In this document: positions 51,201 through 64,000 of the stretch, one piece after another | How the letters are laid out: each line of letters opens with the position of its first letter | How positions within the stretch are numbered: position 1 is the first letter of the stretch | NCBI GenBank assembly: GCA_964035545.1 | Contig: OZ037765.1 | Coordinates: forward strand, 17,044,698 to 17,108,697 | DNA from: Bugula neritina | Lineage: Eukaryota > Bryozoa > Gymnolaemata > Cheilostomatida > Bugulidae | Reading direction: 5' to 3' | DNA: 64,000 nucleotides | The notes under the pieces: generated by a model | Seen by the model: the letters and a program-made list of their open reading frames with translations, nothing else | Told to the model about the DNA's origin: nothing | Databases searched by the model: none | Program-made: the position numbers and the translations under genes

Positions 51201-54200
51201 CTTTTCAAAGAGCAGAGCAAACTTTGGCAGAAAACAATATAACTGACTCATAGTCAGCACTAAAGCTGAGTTTGCCATAAATCCTAGATAAAGATATTTA
51301 TGTAAATAGAATACATTTGACATATCATGCAACACACCAACCAGTTAAGGTTCAGGAAGCAGTTTTCCTGACAGCAGTAACATGTTACCCCCACAACTTT
51401 ACTGTATTGACTACAGTTGACTGTAGCTATTTCTAGACATAGCAACAAGTCAAAGTTCAATCTGATCAGCTCAGGTCGAACTCGGCTTGATTTTGCACCA
51501 ATTAATTCAGGTCAGATGAATTTGAACTGAGAAGCTGATATACCAAAGGGTTAGCTGAAGTAAGCTGCCAACTAAAACTTACACCCTGTTGCTAACCAAC
51601 AAAGAAAATATTTCACAAGTAAGAAATTCAATACAACAAGTACTATCAGTCTGTTACACAGTATAAACTAATCTCAACAGCCAGCAGAGTGAGATGGTGT
51701 ATTAATACATCACAATGCTCAATACTAAGCATAATAGGAGTAGAGTGAGTTATTGACACAAAAGGAAGTCCATATCTGTACTGCAGATAATTAAAAACTT
51801 ATTTTCATGCAGCTTTGGCAATAGACTAGTAATCTTAATACTGTAACCAACTCTAATGTGAGTATTTCTGCATTATATAAAGTAATACAGCATGTTTGCA
51901 CTGAACCAACTGGCTGCAGTCTAGAGAGAGAACTGAGATGGATACATGGAAACCAGTTAATCACATCATGGAAACCAGTGAAGGTGACACTGCTCTAAGC
52001 AGTGGCAGCTTGTACAGATGTATAATGAACAGTCGTACACAAGAGCTAATGGTTCAGAGACATACCAATGGCTATTCCAGCAACAATAGGACTTGCTAAG
52101 AATGATAACATAGTTCCAAAGGTGACTATTGCATTCCTTTTATGCTTATTTGATAATCTGAATCGTTGGTGCAACTAAAAGATAAAACGACTATATACAG
52201 TGAATATAAAAATATGAACATATAGCAATTGTGAAAATATTACAGCGAAAATGCTGGTAAATTCAAGGGTGTCACAACAGCTACATTAGATTCAATATTA
52301 TGTTATGTAATACATGTATTTAAGTACTACAGAATACAGACAGCACACAAATACAACAAACAGCTCTAACCTTTCTCGCAGCCCAGATAGGAAGCCCAAG
52401 GATCAACACAGGCACAGATAGGCCAGCAAGAAGAGCAATGCCTACGGGAGCACCAACCAGCGTCCCCAACTGCCAAAGTATCTTTTTCTTCTTTGTCCAA
52501 GGTTTCTTACCCCAAAACGTACACCCTGATGGACTAAAATAAAAGGACGATATTTATTACTAAGAGCAGTGTGAGCACTTCTTGAGAAATGCACATATGA
52601 CCATGAATGTTGAGTGGACATATGAGCTGAGTGAGGTATACTCTACCTGAGATAGTGGAGGTCAGAGGCCTCCTGTAGACAGAGCCAGCAGAACTGAGCA
52701 CCACAAATAGAGCAGGTCATGTGATTACATGAGCCGTCATCCATCTTGTTAATCATGGTCTTACAACGCGGGCAAGATTTGTATTCCTCGGCTACAAATA
52801 AATGGGAATGACACTTCCAAATACAGCATAAGAAATACCACACGCTGGGAGTCAATGTTCAACGTCCAACTGAAATATGCTACACTACCAGTATCTATGC
52901 TAACTAGAGTGGTAAGGCATGCAGATATGGGCTGACTTATGGCTGTGAGACAAACTGACTGTACAGCAATGTTTTACTTTAAATGGTGCAAAGAATAAAT
53001 ATATGGTGCATCTATCATACCTTTATAAGTTTATAACTATAGGATCTTAATTATTGGCGGCTAGCCTGAAAATTGCTATATGTTAACATGAAATAGGCGC
53101 AATTCTGATTTCATTTAGAAAACAATACAATGCTGTCAATAATGGAATGACAAAAAAAGGGTTTAAAATAAGAAATGATGCTTCAGAGTGCAGCTAATGA
53201 ACCAGACACAGAGTGAATAGACATCCGGCAGCTGACAGACCTGTCCGAGCCAGAGACTGTATGTCAGAGAGAGACAGCCTCAGTGTAGTTGGGAACCTCT
53301 CTCGTCTTGCAGCATCACACGTCTGGTTCGGGTGCCACTTTTGCTTACAATGATAGCAGAAGAGAGTGTTACATCCGGGTCTTTTACACTGCAGCACTGG
53401 GCAGTCAGCACAGCCCGATGCTATGACTGCATATCTATAATAGACAACAGTCTACAACTAGAAGTATGTCCACGGATGATGAGAACACAAATAAAGGAAT
53501 GCGTACAATGTTTAACATTCTCAACATGTGACTAGTATATATGTGATCATACCCACAGTCTGGAGCTGGGCACCATCTTGTATCTGGGTCAGTCACCAAC
53601 ACCCTTCGCACCATAAACTCTTCGTACTTATCCATATAGTCAGAATGGTTACTGAGAAGTTGCTGTATGTCGGCAGGATGAAGTCTCTCCTTGCATTCTG
53701 GACATGAAATGTCAATTCTACTCTCTTTGATCTCTATCTTGAGGTACTCTAGTAGACACGAACAGCAAGACCTGTGACCGCACTTCACCATGAGGTCGGG
53801 AAAGCTGCCCGCAGGTAACTCATCATAACACAAGGGACACTCCCTCAGCTCCAAACCACTTGTTGAGTCAATTCTAGTCTTACTAGTAACTACCACAGCA
53901 CTCACGTCAGCCGCTGTCGTTGTCGTTATGCTGTCAGCAGCGGTTGTGGTAGAAGAGATCGATGTTGTAGATATTGTACTCTTTGATTTACTGCGATCCT
54001 GTAATGTAAAGGCATTTTCCATGAAGCAGAGAAATTTAGATATTGGACCTCAAGCTAATTTTTATTAGTTTTAAAAGGAGATAGCAGAAAATACTTCAAG
54101 CCTGATGGGTAATTATTGAACACATTCTATGTTTTTAAAGAGATGTTTAGTTTACCACATCAACAAAATCCGGATGAGCCATAAGATAAAATGTAGTACT

Positions 54201-55212
54201 AAATGACTGCAAACTTGTAAGGCTTCCATGCTTGTCTAACATCTACTTTACAGTTGTACTAGCACAGCAGGCTAGCTAGATATGAGGAAGTGTTCACATA
54301 GTTTACCTACACTTAGCAGCATGTCTACTAGACTACACACAAGCTGCTGGTTCCCTTTTCACTGCACATGATCAATGGTAATGTGAGCTGCCCAATGAAG
54401 CTATGCTACTTGAAAATGCATACATGTTTGTTAATCAATCAGAATGTGTGGCTTTGTGTGTGAATTAACTATTATATTCTTAGGTCAGAGCAGCATTCTT
54501 TTTTAATAAAATGCCACTTTTTGCAACTAAAGTGAGAGGAATGTTGTTCTTATGAAAACTTAAATATGCAGTTTTGTTTTTCCAAGCAAAAAGTCTAACG
54601 AATAGAATCTAAAAAAATATATTTGTTGCGGATAGTAATGCAAAAATGTTTATGTTGATGTTAATATTGAAAAAGGTTTCAGTCATTCCAGTAACTGAGG
54701 TGGCGATTGAAATAAAGTGAAGCAATAAAAAGGTTGAGAGTTCAGCATACAGTGAGATAACAATTTATTTTTGGTTTTCATAAAAGATATAATAAAGTAG
54801 AAAAACAGTAGCCGTCTTCTAGAAGTTAGATGTTGCTCCTAATGTTACAGGAAAAATCCTAAAACCATGTTACCAGCATGGTGAGAGACGCAATCCTTAG
54901 CCTGCTTAAAAACCTATACCAGTAAGGGTTCTCACAGGGATGGAAACTAAATAAATAAGTGTGGGTTTTATGGCTGATAAATGCATGCGCTAAAAACTTC
55001 TTGATCAATGCATCTGCAACCGTAAGAAATGAGCATACCTTCTTGGCATTCTTTGACTTTTTTGACCTGAACGACTGCGAATTCTGACTGTTGGTAAACA
55101 AGGAAATCAAGGAGAATCTGGATCTAGACTTAGCAGTAGCGCCAACTGGATGTGACAGTGGACCATCTCCGGAGCCTTGCTGCTTGTTGGGCGCTGCCAT
55201 CTGTGATGTCAC
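48249..55212 (-). CDS. RNF19-type RBR E3 ubiquitin ligase (dorfin family)
   Basis: Ten exons read right to left: 55212-55039, 53998-53553, 53434-53241, 52791-52647, 52533-52371, 52174-52066, 50870-50712, 50554-50320, 49277-49080, 48753-48249; 775 residues (human RNF19A 838). The basic N terminus ([18 protein letters not shown]) resembles that of RNF19. RING1 spans C112-C160, the in-between-RING domain follows ([34 protein letters not shown]), then RING2 with catalytic C293 in GSCNHMTC, the cysteine that carries ubiquitin in RBR ligases. Next come the RNF19 membrane segments ([30 protein letters not shown] plus [14 protein letters not shown]) and the conserved PSIGEGS- and [12 protein letters not shown]-like blocks; the tail is basic and Ser-rich. 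It probably works on the ER membrane in protein quality control. One RNF19 serves here where vertebrates have A and B. Intron 1 holds a SINE fragment. Confidence 0.95.
50927..51067. repeat. Imperfect inverted repeat, possible MITE
   Basis: In RNF19 intron 6, about 33 bases at 50927-50960 (ATGGCACAAATGGAAAAGT...) match the reverse complement of 51032-51066 with several differences; the middle is about 70 bases. I see no target duplication, so this may be an old MITE or chance palindrome. Confidence 0.5.
54877..54952 (+). mobile_element. tRNA-derived SINE, 3' fragment (copy D)
   Basis: In RNF19 intron 1. AATCCTTAGCC, AAAACCTATACCAGTAAGGG and TTCTCACAGGGATGGAAACTA correspond to the 3' third of the copy at 33881-34091. 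The tRNA-like head is absent, as in a 5'-truncated or decayed copy. Confidence 0.65.
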
Positions 55213-56819
55213 TCAAGTATGGCCACTATATAAACATCCTGTAAATTTAGTAGAAAATTAGGAATAACTACATTTTCAGAGTTAATAAAATACAGGTTAC
55301 AAGACTTAAAATGTTTCAGCATGCTTACTGCTTTATCAAAGCAAACTCCTCAGGCAAATTTGAATATAACTAATATCCTTTATACTTGCAATAGAGTGAG
55401 CATGAGCAATTAATTTTTATTTATTAAAAAGTGTAGGACATATATTATGCAAATATAATGTAATATGACTAACAAAATGATGCAGCATTTTATTTTACAG
55501 AAAAGAGTTGTTGCTATAGAAAATTCAATAATTATTGGCATGATAAATACATATGATAAAGCAATTAATAATGATCTATAAGACATAACAAGAAATTGGA
55601 AGATGGATGAAATACAAATTTGACAGTTAGGCTAGCAACAGGCATGAGAGCATTGGTGATAAATGGGAGTAAAAAAAGTAAACGTCTCACTAGCATAGGA
55701 GAGGGGCAAAAGCTAAGTTTTTCTTAATAATGAATAGAGCAAGTAGAAATTTTTAGGAAAATCTGTGAATGTTTGTTGTTATGCATGGAGTAAAAAAGGT
55801 AGCAAGCTATATTACAAGCATTTTAATTGGTGGGAATTTTATCAAATATATAATATAAAATTTAACATAGTAATATTAAATATCTCCAATATAGAAGAGT
55901 ATACACTATGCATATTATGTTAAGTTTGAGAGCCTTTAAACAGAGATAATGCTATTCAGATACATTGATGTTAAATTTGATTTTTAGTAGACAGGTTTAA
56001 TAGGTGAGATTACAAATTCAGTGAGCATTCACTTCTTTCTCACATTGATTACTGTATTGGTGAATTAACAATGCTTTTGGTCTAGCTTATAATTTACAAA
56101 ATAAGCATTATTAAATTGCACTTTTCAACTTTAAATAACTACAGTTTAAATATCTAAATACAATATATATAATGATGTATAATTAAATATATTTCCAGTC
56201 ATGATTTGATAAAAATATTTCTATTGATGTTTAATTTCATGTTCATTTTATGCTGAACTTAGGATCAGTTTTACTTTTACCATTAGTGTAGTGGAGCACT
56301 AACTCACTGTACCTACTGCCACTGGATATAGAGCAAGATATTTAGAGTTATTAGTTGTTGTAAGACTAGGATTGAGAGCACGAGATAGACTCATGAAATA
56401 CACATTATGTCAACCATAAATATTATAAAGATTCATAATCATAGCAATAATGATGACGATCATTATGATACTACTAGGCGTTACAGCAATTGCACAATCA
56501 CCATCATCAGTATGCGCATCACTATATATAGGAGTGTTACCATTATGATGACTATTACTATGAAACAGAGCATCTTAATTACCTCAGATATAATTATATT
56601 AAATAAACTTAAAGTATGTTTCTTTTGAATTTACTTTTAGGTGATGATTATCCTTGACCTTATCAGCTCGATAAGGAATTTACGGTCACTGTGCCATGTG
56701 CAATTCTCATTTACTCATTGTGATTGTGATGAGCCCACGGCCTTTTAAATTAAACAAATGCAAACCTAACTATAATGGTTTATCACAAATTATTAGGTAT
56801 AACGAGTAAAACTAAATGA

Positions 56820-57520
56820 GTAACTGTAATGACTAAAAGTAATACTAATAGTAATATTAATGTTAATATTATTATATATTATACTTAATAAACAGTTATG
56901 TTAAACTTATAGTTATTGAGTGATGTTGATCTAAATATAAAACTAAATCAAAATGAGTAAAACAGAATGTAACTGCATTATAGCTAGTGTTACTATTTGC
57001 ATTACTATCAGTATTACTACTAGTAGTAGTACTACTAATACTTTTAGTAATTAGTAAAACTGCTAGTATTTATTACTAAAAATCAATTCAATATAAACAA
57101 TAACATAATTATAACGATAATATCATTAATAGTATTAATATTAATAATGATAGACTAAAACATTATCATTATGATAAACTTAAAGTGATTATCATTATGA
57201 TTAACCTCACCAAAATTTAAATAGTATTACATTTATAATTACTGTTAGTATTAGTTAATATTATACTTAGTCTTATAGTTATAGTAAAACAAAAACACTA
57301 TCAATATTACTGTTAATATTACATTGTGATTGACTTTAAGTTTGACTATGAGTATGAGTATGACTATCAGACTCAGTTAGTGTTACTGCTAGTGCTACGG
57401 TATCAATTTTCATACTTTTAGTCTTACTCATACTGATAGTGAACGTGATACACTTAGACTTACACTTGATCTTACTCTAACACTTACAATTAGTAAGTTA
57501 CGGTGAGTATAAGTATTATA
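56820..57520. repeat. Degenerate TAT/TAG/TAC/GAT triplet block
   Basis: A long run of phrases such as TAATACTAATAGTAATATTAATG and AGTATTACTACTAGTAGTAG, with stretches of ATCATTATGAT palindromes. It is the largest block of this class in the window and leads into the (TAG)n array. Confidence 0.65.
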
Positions 57521-57667
57521 ATCACAATGACAATAAATATATTTATAATTAAATTGAAATTTAATCAATTGTTATTGCCCATTGCGGTTGCCATTGGACT
57601 TGGTCATTAGAATTTCAATATAATTATTTAATCATTAATGTTAAATGTACTACTGCTAGTACTAGTA

Positions 57668-57668
57668 C

Positions 57669-57748
<80 letters not shown>

Positions 57749-57749
57749 C
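57668..57749. repeat. (TAG)n microsatellite
   Basis: About 80 bases of pure TAG/AGT triplets bounded by ACTAGTACTAGTA on the left and GTACTAGTAGTAG on the right. The Leu-run frame read across it on the minus strand is an artefact. Confidence 0.97.
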
Positions 57750-58373
57750 TAGTAGTAGTACTTGTATTGTAGTTGTACTACTACTTGTAGTAAAACTTAA
57801 ACTAATAGTAATAGTAATACTAATAGTACAAACAAAACCCACCACATATCAAGTGTAGTGCAGTTTTTCAATATAGTTAACTGGGCGTAATAGAAGACGA
57901 ATAATTAAACTCAAAATGATTGTGAACAGAACAGCAGTTGTGAGTTACTGTTGGTGACTGTGAGTGTGAGGAGTGAAACTGTACTTGAAACTAAGATTGA
58001 ACTGTTACACATGACGTCATATTCATAATTAGGTTATTCAAGGGCGACAATTCCTAAAGATATATGCGCTAATATTTACAAGAAAAAAGCTTTATTGGAA
58101 ATGTAAAGGCGTAATACAAACAACGACATACATTGGACGGGCAAAATATTTCGTCAATAGCGCTTTATTTGTTGCTACGAAACAGTAATAACAGAATTAG
58201 TGTACGCATGCGTTTGTACTCGTATAGCAACTACGTCGGTAGCGATGGAAGCCTAATGAGAACTGTATAGTACAGCGTAATAAAAGCATAGTCATTCTAT
58301 CTTTCTTAATTTTACAAAAAAGAATTATTGTTAAAGACTAGTGATTAAAGGTGTTTAAAACAAAACGTAAAAT

Positions 58374-61300
58374 ATGGTAAGTATCATTTTACTTTTAACT
58401 CAATTATGTAATCAATCCAATGTTATAAATAATATCAATATGATAATCATGATCATCATCATTACCATCACCATAAATCTAACTCTTAACATCAAGCTAA
58501 AGATTTTGGGAAGTTAAATGAAACTAAAAGTCGTTCACAATTATTTTCAATTTATCACCAAATAATTATTTTATATGACTTAATTTTTTCTGTTAAGTAT
58601 TGTCATGCCAGTTGATTAACCTATTTACCTAGCTAAAAAGCTTTGACTATCACTATGTCTATTGCCTGTGCTACAAGTTGAGTGTAACTCAATATACCAT
58701 ACTTTAGCCTTGTAAAACTAATTAGATTATAGCTAAATTGGTAATTATCAAGTCAATATCTGCCAAGAAACTCAGAGAACTGAGCGAGAATTATACAAGT
58801 TTGTGTTAGCTATGTTGTAATATATTATTATTATATATGCTAAATTTTCACCAAGTAGAAATATAAAACATCTCTGTGCTCTGTGCAAGACTACAATGTT
58901 AAACTTGTTAGACAAATTAAAGTTTATTCAAAAAGTTAAAATCAAACAAAATAATAAAAATGGCTTATTGTGTCTCAACTTCAGATGGTAATATGTGCTA
59001 ATATTAATTCGTTTAGCGTTTGTACTCATCAAAATTATTAATTAACTTGATCATATATTATATATTTTAGCCTGGAAGTGCAATTAGTATGCACAGTAGT
59101 GCAGGCAGTTCAAAGTCTACTAGAGCAAAAACCCGACAGTACAGAACTGTGAGTCATAAGTCACAAGTTGATGAAAGCTTATTTGGCCAGCCAACTAAAG
59201 CTAAAGCACCTAGTAGACCAACTTCAAACACTGCAAATGAAGACATATTTTCAACCAATTTTCAGTCTCAGCAGCAAAGAAGATCTGGCACCAAGAAAAC
59301 TAAAAAAGAAACTGTTCAAGTTATCACAAAAGATTTAATTAGAAACTTGATGTATGTATTTATTTATTTAGTATAATATGAACACAAAACTGAGGTTCTA
59401 TATTTTAGAATATGTTGGGTTGTTGTAAATGAAAACAATTGCAATAATTTGTTTAATTATTGTTTGTTTAGCGTACCTGAGTCAGACCCATCTGGCGAAT
59501 CTGTCGTCTTGGGGTACTATGACTTCCTGCAACTTAAAGACAGAGCTCGAGTTCTTACTGCAGCTGAAAAGGCTGCAAGAGAAGAGCAAATAAAAGCTGA
59601 GAAAGAAGAAAAAATGGTGAGTTAATTTCGTGATTTTTGTTTAGTAATTCAGCTACTGATATGTGAAATGTTTGCTAGTCTTTCATTTTTTTAGTTATTC
59701 AATTTAAGTAAAATCTTTTGAGCAGTTATTTGTTTTTTTTTGACATTCAGCTACAATATCCTGTATAGTGTCATTTTCTACATAATACATGTTTCTACTC
59801 CTGTGTGCTTATGTTCTTAACTAGCCTACTTGAGTGTGAATTCTGACTTCTGATATTTATTATTCTAGAATTAATTTCCGCTGTTAAATAGCTATTATTT
59901 TTCTACATTCTATTTAATGAGCACATGTCTTTTTTTAGATGGCTTCCCAGGAACGTAAAAACTACATACAGGCTATGGAGCTTCAACGGCAGTATAATGA
60001 GCCACTAAATGATTTAGAGGAAGAGGCCAAGGAGCGTGCTCAGCATCTTCTTGAACGAGCCAATGAACAGCGGCAAGAGCAAGAAGATGAGATTAAAAAT
60101 CTCAATGAGGTAGAATTTTCTTTTGGTTTTTTAGCAGAGTATGTTTTCTATTATAGAAGTTATAACTTGTCCTACCAAACAGTATAGTCCTTCTATGACA
60201 GTTATAGGTTCATGTGGTGTGTAACATTGTTTTAATTTGGTTACTTCTTGTCAAGTTTTCTGTGTTCTATTAAAAGAAAAAAGCGTTGACAGTTCTCAAG
60301 ATTAACTGATGAAATGCAAAATCATAATATAATTTTTGCACTTGGTGACATGCTAGCCTTGTTAATGGGAAATATAACTTTGGCCTATTTATTATATATA
60401 CACAATGATAAATAGAGATTCAATTAGTTATTTAAATTGGAGAGCAGATCAACTGTGGTGAGATAATGTTGATGAATTTAGTGTCTAAATATAGATCAAT
60501 TTATTCTTGAAACAATGGTATTTAAGGAAAACAGACAGACAGACGACCGTTATTTTGTAAAAACTCTACTCTTTAGAGCACAGATTGACAAAAAGTATAT
60601 AAAAATATAACATTTATATATTGTATCTATATACTAATACTTTTGTTTTTACAAAAATATTATGTTGTGTCAAAAAGTTGCTTATTATTGTTCATTATGG
60701 CTATAGTCAGTTTTTCTACTGTCCAAATTATCTGCTTATTTTTGACTTGGTGTTGATAGGTGAGACATAGATTTGCTCTTTAAACGCAAGTCCAAAGCCA
60801 ACCATTCTACGATTGCAATTAGTGGAGTCTGATCAAATCTAAGAACAATGTATTATTTATGTAATGAGAGTGTAAGCAAATACATTGAGTTTTCAAGTCT
60901 TGCATGTCTTTTAGTTGATACTGAATGCCAAATGCCACGCTATAAGAGATGCTCAGATTCTTGAGAAAAAGGTGATAAATGGCGAGATGCAAGTAGAAGA
61001 AAAAAGACTTGACCAAATGATGGAGATAGATCGTGTCAATGCTATTAGAATGCAGGAAGAGATTGAACGAAAGAGAAGAGAGGAACGGTACGTTTACTCA
61101 CATGACCTGATAATTTTGTAAAGAAAGCATAATTGGGAGTTTAGCCTCCAATTTTTGCAGCAAATATCAGAATCAACATTACTTTAAGCTTTTATGTTGT
61201 TTCCACCAAGTAAAGCAATTAATAATTTGGTATAAGCTACCATAATTTCTCAAGTAGACATTCAATGAATCATACATTTTGGTTTAATTGTGACAATATT

Positions 61301-63594
61301 GTCGCTTAGTGTTTTATTTTTCTATATGTACTTGGTCTACCATTTTATGGGTTTTAATAATTAAACAAATTAGCAAGAAAGTAAAAGCATCTGCTCTTTT
61401 ATGGTTACAGATTAGTTGGAGCCACACAAATTCTAGAACAGATCTCTGAGAATGAACAGGAGCGACTGTTTGAATTAGAGAGGAAAGACCAGGAGAACAT
61501 ACAGATGCAGAAATATCTAGAAAAGCTGATGGATGAAGACAGAGCAAAACTGGAGAAGAAATCCGAGGAGCAGCGTCTGCTTAGAGTATGCAACTTTTAA
61601 CAGCAATGGCATTGATTAGTAGAAATATAGTCATACTTGATATTTGACAATCTGTAAGCGTGTGTTTGTATATTTCAACAGGACCAATTGAATGCTGCTA
61701 ATGAAGCTCTATTAGAAAGGAAACAGTTGCAAACAGAACAGGATAAGATCTTGGAGTTGAGAGTTTTAGAGTACCAGAAGGAAAAGGCTGAACGAGAAGC
61801 TGCATATGAACGTGAACAGGTAACTGGCTCATTTTTATATGAGATAGTATAGACCTAAATGAGAATAAACTTATTTATAAAATCAAATGATAATGAATTG
61901 TTTTATAAACATTTAAACAACGTATGCCATTAGAACTAAAATGAGCGTTAAAACTGTTTAAATTGTGGTGATGGAAAAAAACTATGATGCATAGCCAATT
62001 GTATGTTACAAATCATCCTATACTAGATCGTATTTTTGCAAAGGTAATAATACTCAGTCATTGACCAGATGTTGTTGAATGTAGCAGCTGCATTTTAATG
62101 ACGTGTGTTGCAGTATTTTGGCAATAAGAGTATTGAATTTCTAAAAATACTCAAAATGATAAATGCAAATATTTATGAAGTGGTTCACTATTAATGTTTT
62201 TCTGCAGGAGAAGATAAGAATAGAGAAAGAGAAGGAAACTGCAAGACTCAGAAGCTTGCAAGAGCGAGCACAGGATGAGCAAGCATCCAGAGATGCACTG
62301 AGAGCCAAGAGAGCCGCAGAGGCTGCTGAGAGAGAATGGAGACGAAAAGAAGCTGGAGAGGCAAGAAAGAAAGCGATGGTTGAAGCATCTCTAAAGCAAG
62401 CGAGAACTCAACAGATGGAGCAAAAGGAACACTTCTTAGCAGTACAAGCCCAAAGAGAAAGAAACGACTTTGAAAGAGTTTTGAGGTACAGTTTGATGTT
62501 ACAAATAAATTTAAATTATTTAAATTGTTTTGATTTTGTATTTTTAGACAGCTAACTGTTAGTTCTCCTCAGCAAAGGCCTGGTGCCTCGACTAGCTGCA
62601 GTGCTATTGCGCCATAGGCCTAAACACATTTTTTTGCTATTTTTTCTCATTCTTGTAGATTTTTCATAAGCGTTAAATTTAAAAAATTAAAAAATAAAAT
62701 AAAAATATATCAACAAGTCAATATATATGATGATTAGGTAATATGTAAGTAGTGTGTAAAATAATATTTCTTCTAGAGCACAAAAGGAGCTAATTGAAAA
62801 AGAGCAAACAGAAGAAAGCATTAAGCACTCTAAGAGAATTGTGCATCGAGATGATGTCTTGGACCAAATAAAAGAGAAGGAGCAGGCAAAGATTTCAGAG
62901 AGAAATGCTTTCTTTGAAGAAGGAGTGAGACTAGACGAGGAAGCTAGATTGAGGCGCCTTAAATTAGATGAAATTAAGAGAAAGAAACTTGGCGAGCTCA
63001 GGTGAATAGATTGATAGCCTCTTAAAAATAAATGTTTATTTGAGCTGAACGTACTTCATGCACAAAATTGACTTCTATAATGCAAATATTTCTTATGGTT
63101 TATAAACTTATCTCTCTGTTTTATGTATCTGTTGAATTTAAGAGCAGTATTATCAGTGTTGTTCACAGGCCAGATCTCATGTCGACTGATCATTTTACTT
63201 CTTGTTTCAAACTTGATTTAAAAACATAATGCTAAAGCTTTTGATTGTTGCAAACATGTAGATATTATTTTGTGTGCAATTTTATCTATAATGTTGGGCT
63301 ATAAAATTATTTTGAAGTTATACAATGACCTTAATCAGACTCAGTTTCTTTAGGAAAGCATAACTTATTGCAACTTGTAAAGAATGCCCATTGACATTCT
63401 CTGTATTACATAATTACAGTGGTGACAAAACACCATAACTACAATTGCTTCTTCCACATACCAGTTTATCCTACCATCTTTAATGCTTCTTTCTAATATT
63501 AAGGAGTTGTCTTCTGTTTAGAAATGCTGGAATACCAGAGAAGTACTTAGCTGGAGTGGAAAGGAAAGTTTCTCATCCTCAGCCTGCGCATTAA
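58374..63594 (+). CDS. Cilia- and flagella-associated protein 45 (CFAP45)
   Basis: Ten exons: 58374-58376, 59071-59351, 59472-59616, 59939-60109, 60915-61087, 61411-61585, 61682-61819, 62208-62485, 62777-63001, 63522-63594; 553 residues (human 551). The first coding exon is only the ATG, joined in phase 0 to PGSAIS. Family blocks in order: VDESLFG, VPE-DPSGES, LEEEAKERAQHLLERAN, ILNAKCHAIRDAQILEK, EEKRLDQMMEIDR, ERKRREER, then long Glu/Lys/Arg-rich coiled coil to the end, with EWRRKE and the final GIPEKY. CFAP45 is a microtubule inner protein in the doublets of motile cilia and sperm tails, so this animal should have motile cilia. It lies divergent from RNF19; no canonical AATAAA was noted downstream. 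Confidence 0.96.
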
Positions 63595-64000
63595 CTATTT
63601 ACTGACTGATAATGCTGAATATACCGAAAGTTATAAATTGGTTATCTTAGTTTGAAAGAAGATAACTCTAATGTCATCACATGAGTTTTTTATAGTTAGC
63701 AGCTTGTGAGTTGTATTAGCCTTTTGGAGGCTTGTATTTGGTCCAGCTTTTGCTTCCTGTAGTAGAAGATGACCGCCTTTAATTAAAATCAATTTCTTTG
63801 GTATCAAATATAAAACAAGTTTTTGCTACATTGAGAAGATAATTCTTATGTTGTAAGGCAGTGATATCATCTTTTCCAATACGATTATGACTAAAATATG
63901 ATGCAGTATTGATTTGAAACATTATAATCTAATGATATATTAAATTGTTCTAGTAAAGCTTGCTATTTCACACAGTATGTTGCATTATATATTATTTTAT
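63595..64000. other. CFAP45 3' flank
   Basis: This is presumably the CFAP45 3' untranslated region and beyond. No frame or repeat was recognised. Confidence 0.6.

Larger units (their letters stand above)
55213..58373. other. Divergent intergenic region, RNF19 / CFAP45
   Basis: This 3.2-kb spacer between two start codons is AT-rich. The right half (about 56400-57840) is largely degenerate triplet DNA plus a (TAG)n array. The last 350 bases before CFAP45 are more complex and hold a few CG dinucleotides, and are the likeliest place for its promoter. No gene seen. Confidence 0.55.

Noticed and set aside
57624-57845. Leucine-run reading frame on the minus strand
   Set aside because: It is the (TAG)n array read in one frame; no gene context.

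Overview
This is nuclear DNA of an invertebrate animal: AT-rich, intron-rich, with GT-AG splice sites and many intronic repeats. Genes for a motile-cilium protein (CFAP45), a centriole protein (SPICE1), a CaM kinase and a secreted-type collagen/EGF protein fit a ciliated metazoan outside insects and nematodes. I cannot place the phylum from this window alone. Gene models were built by hand: reading frames were joined at splice sites whose phases agree, guided by remembered family motifs.

Layout: seven multi-exon genes alternate strictly in strand. (1) A two-pass RING-CH (MARCH-type) ubiquitin ligase, + 3723-5872. (2) SPICE1, - 16581-7564, 14 exons. (3) PPIE, an RRM plus cyclophilin spliceosomal protein, + 23673-29821, 11 exons, with one GC-AG intron and one U12-type intron. 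(4) An unusual membrane protein with signal peptide, collagen repeat, EGF modules and a transmembrane segment, - 34373-30387. (5) A CaMK4-like kinase, + 37527-46296. (6) An RNF19-type RBR ubiquitin ligase, - 55212-48249. (7) CFAP45, + 58374-63594. Positions 1-3722 hold no gene I can support.

The gap between the divergently oriented SPICE1 and PPIE genes carries a 5.29-kb LTR retrotransposon (17563-22852, minus orientation). Its 343-bp LTRs differ at a single base and are flanked by ATAT. It has a primer-binding site, a polypurine tract, an intact gag, a textbook -1 frameshift signal and an intact second frame with protease and the integrase zinc-binding domain. It has no reverse transcriptase, RNase H or integrase catalytic core. 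A third frame encodes a C2H2-type zinc-finger protein. It looks like a recently mobile, non-autonomous Gypsy-like element that keeps its particle-forming half, and it is the most interesting object here.

The introns hold a tRNA-derived SINE family (four copies, two with clear 12-13 bp target duplications), a Harbinger-like MITE (TAA duplication), a TA-flanked MITE with 16-bp perfect ends, a long foldback element plus a relative, a candidate solo LTR, a 41-bp minisatellite, (TA)n and (TAG)n arrays, and several blocks of degenerate TAG/TAT/TAC triplet DNA.
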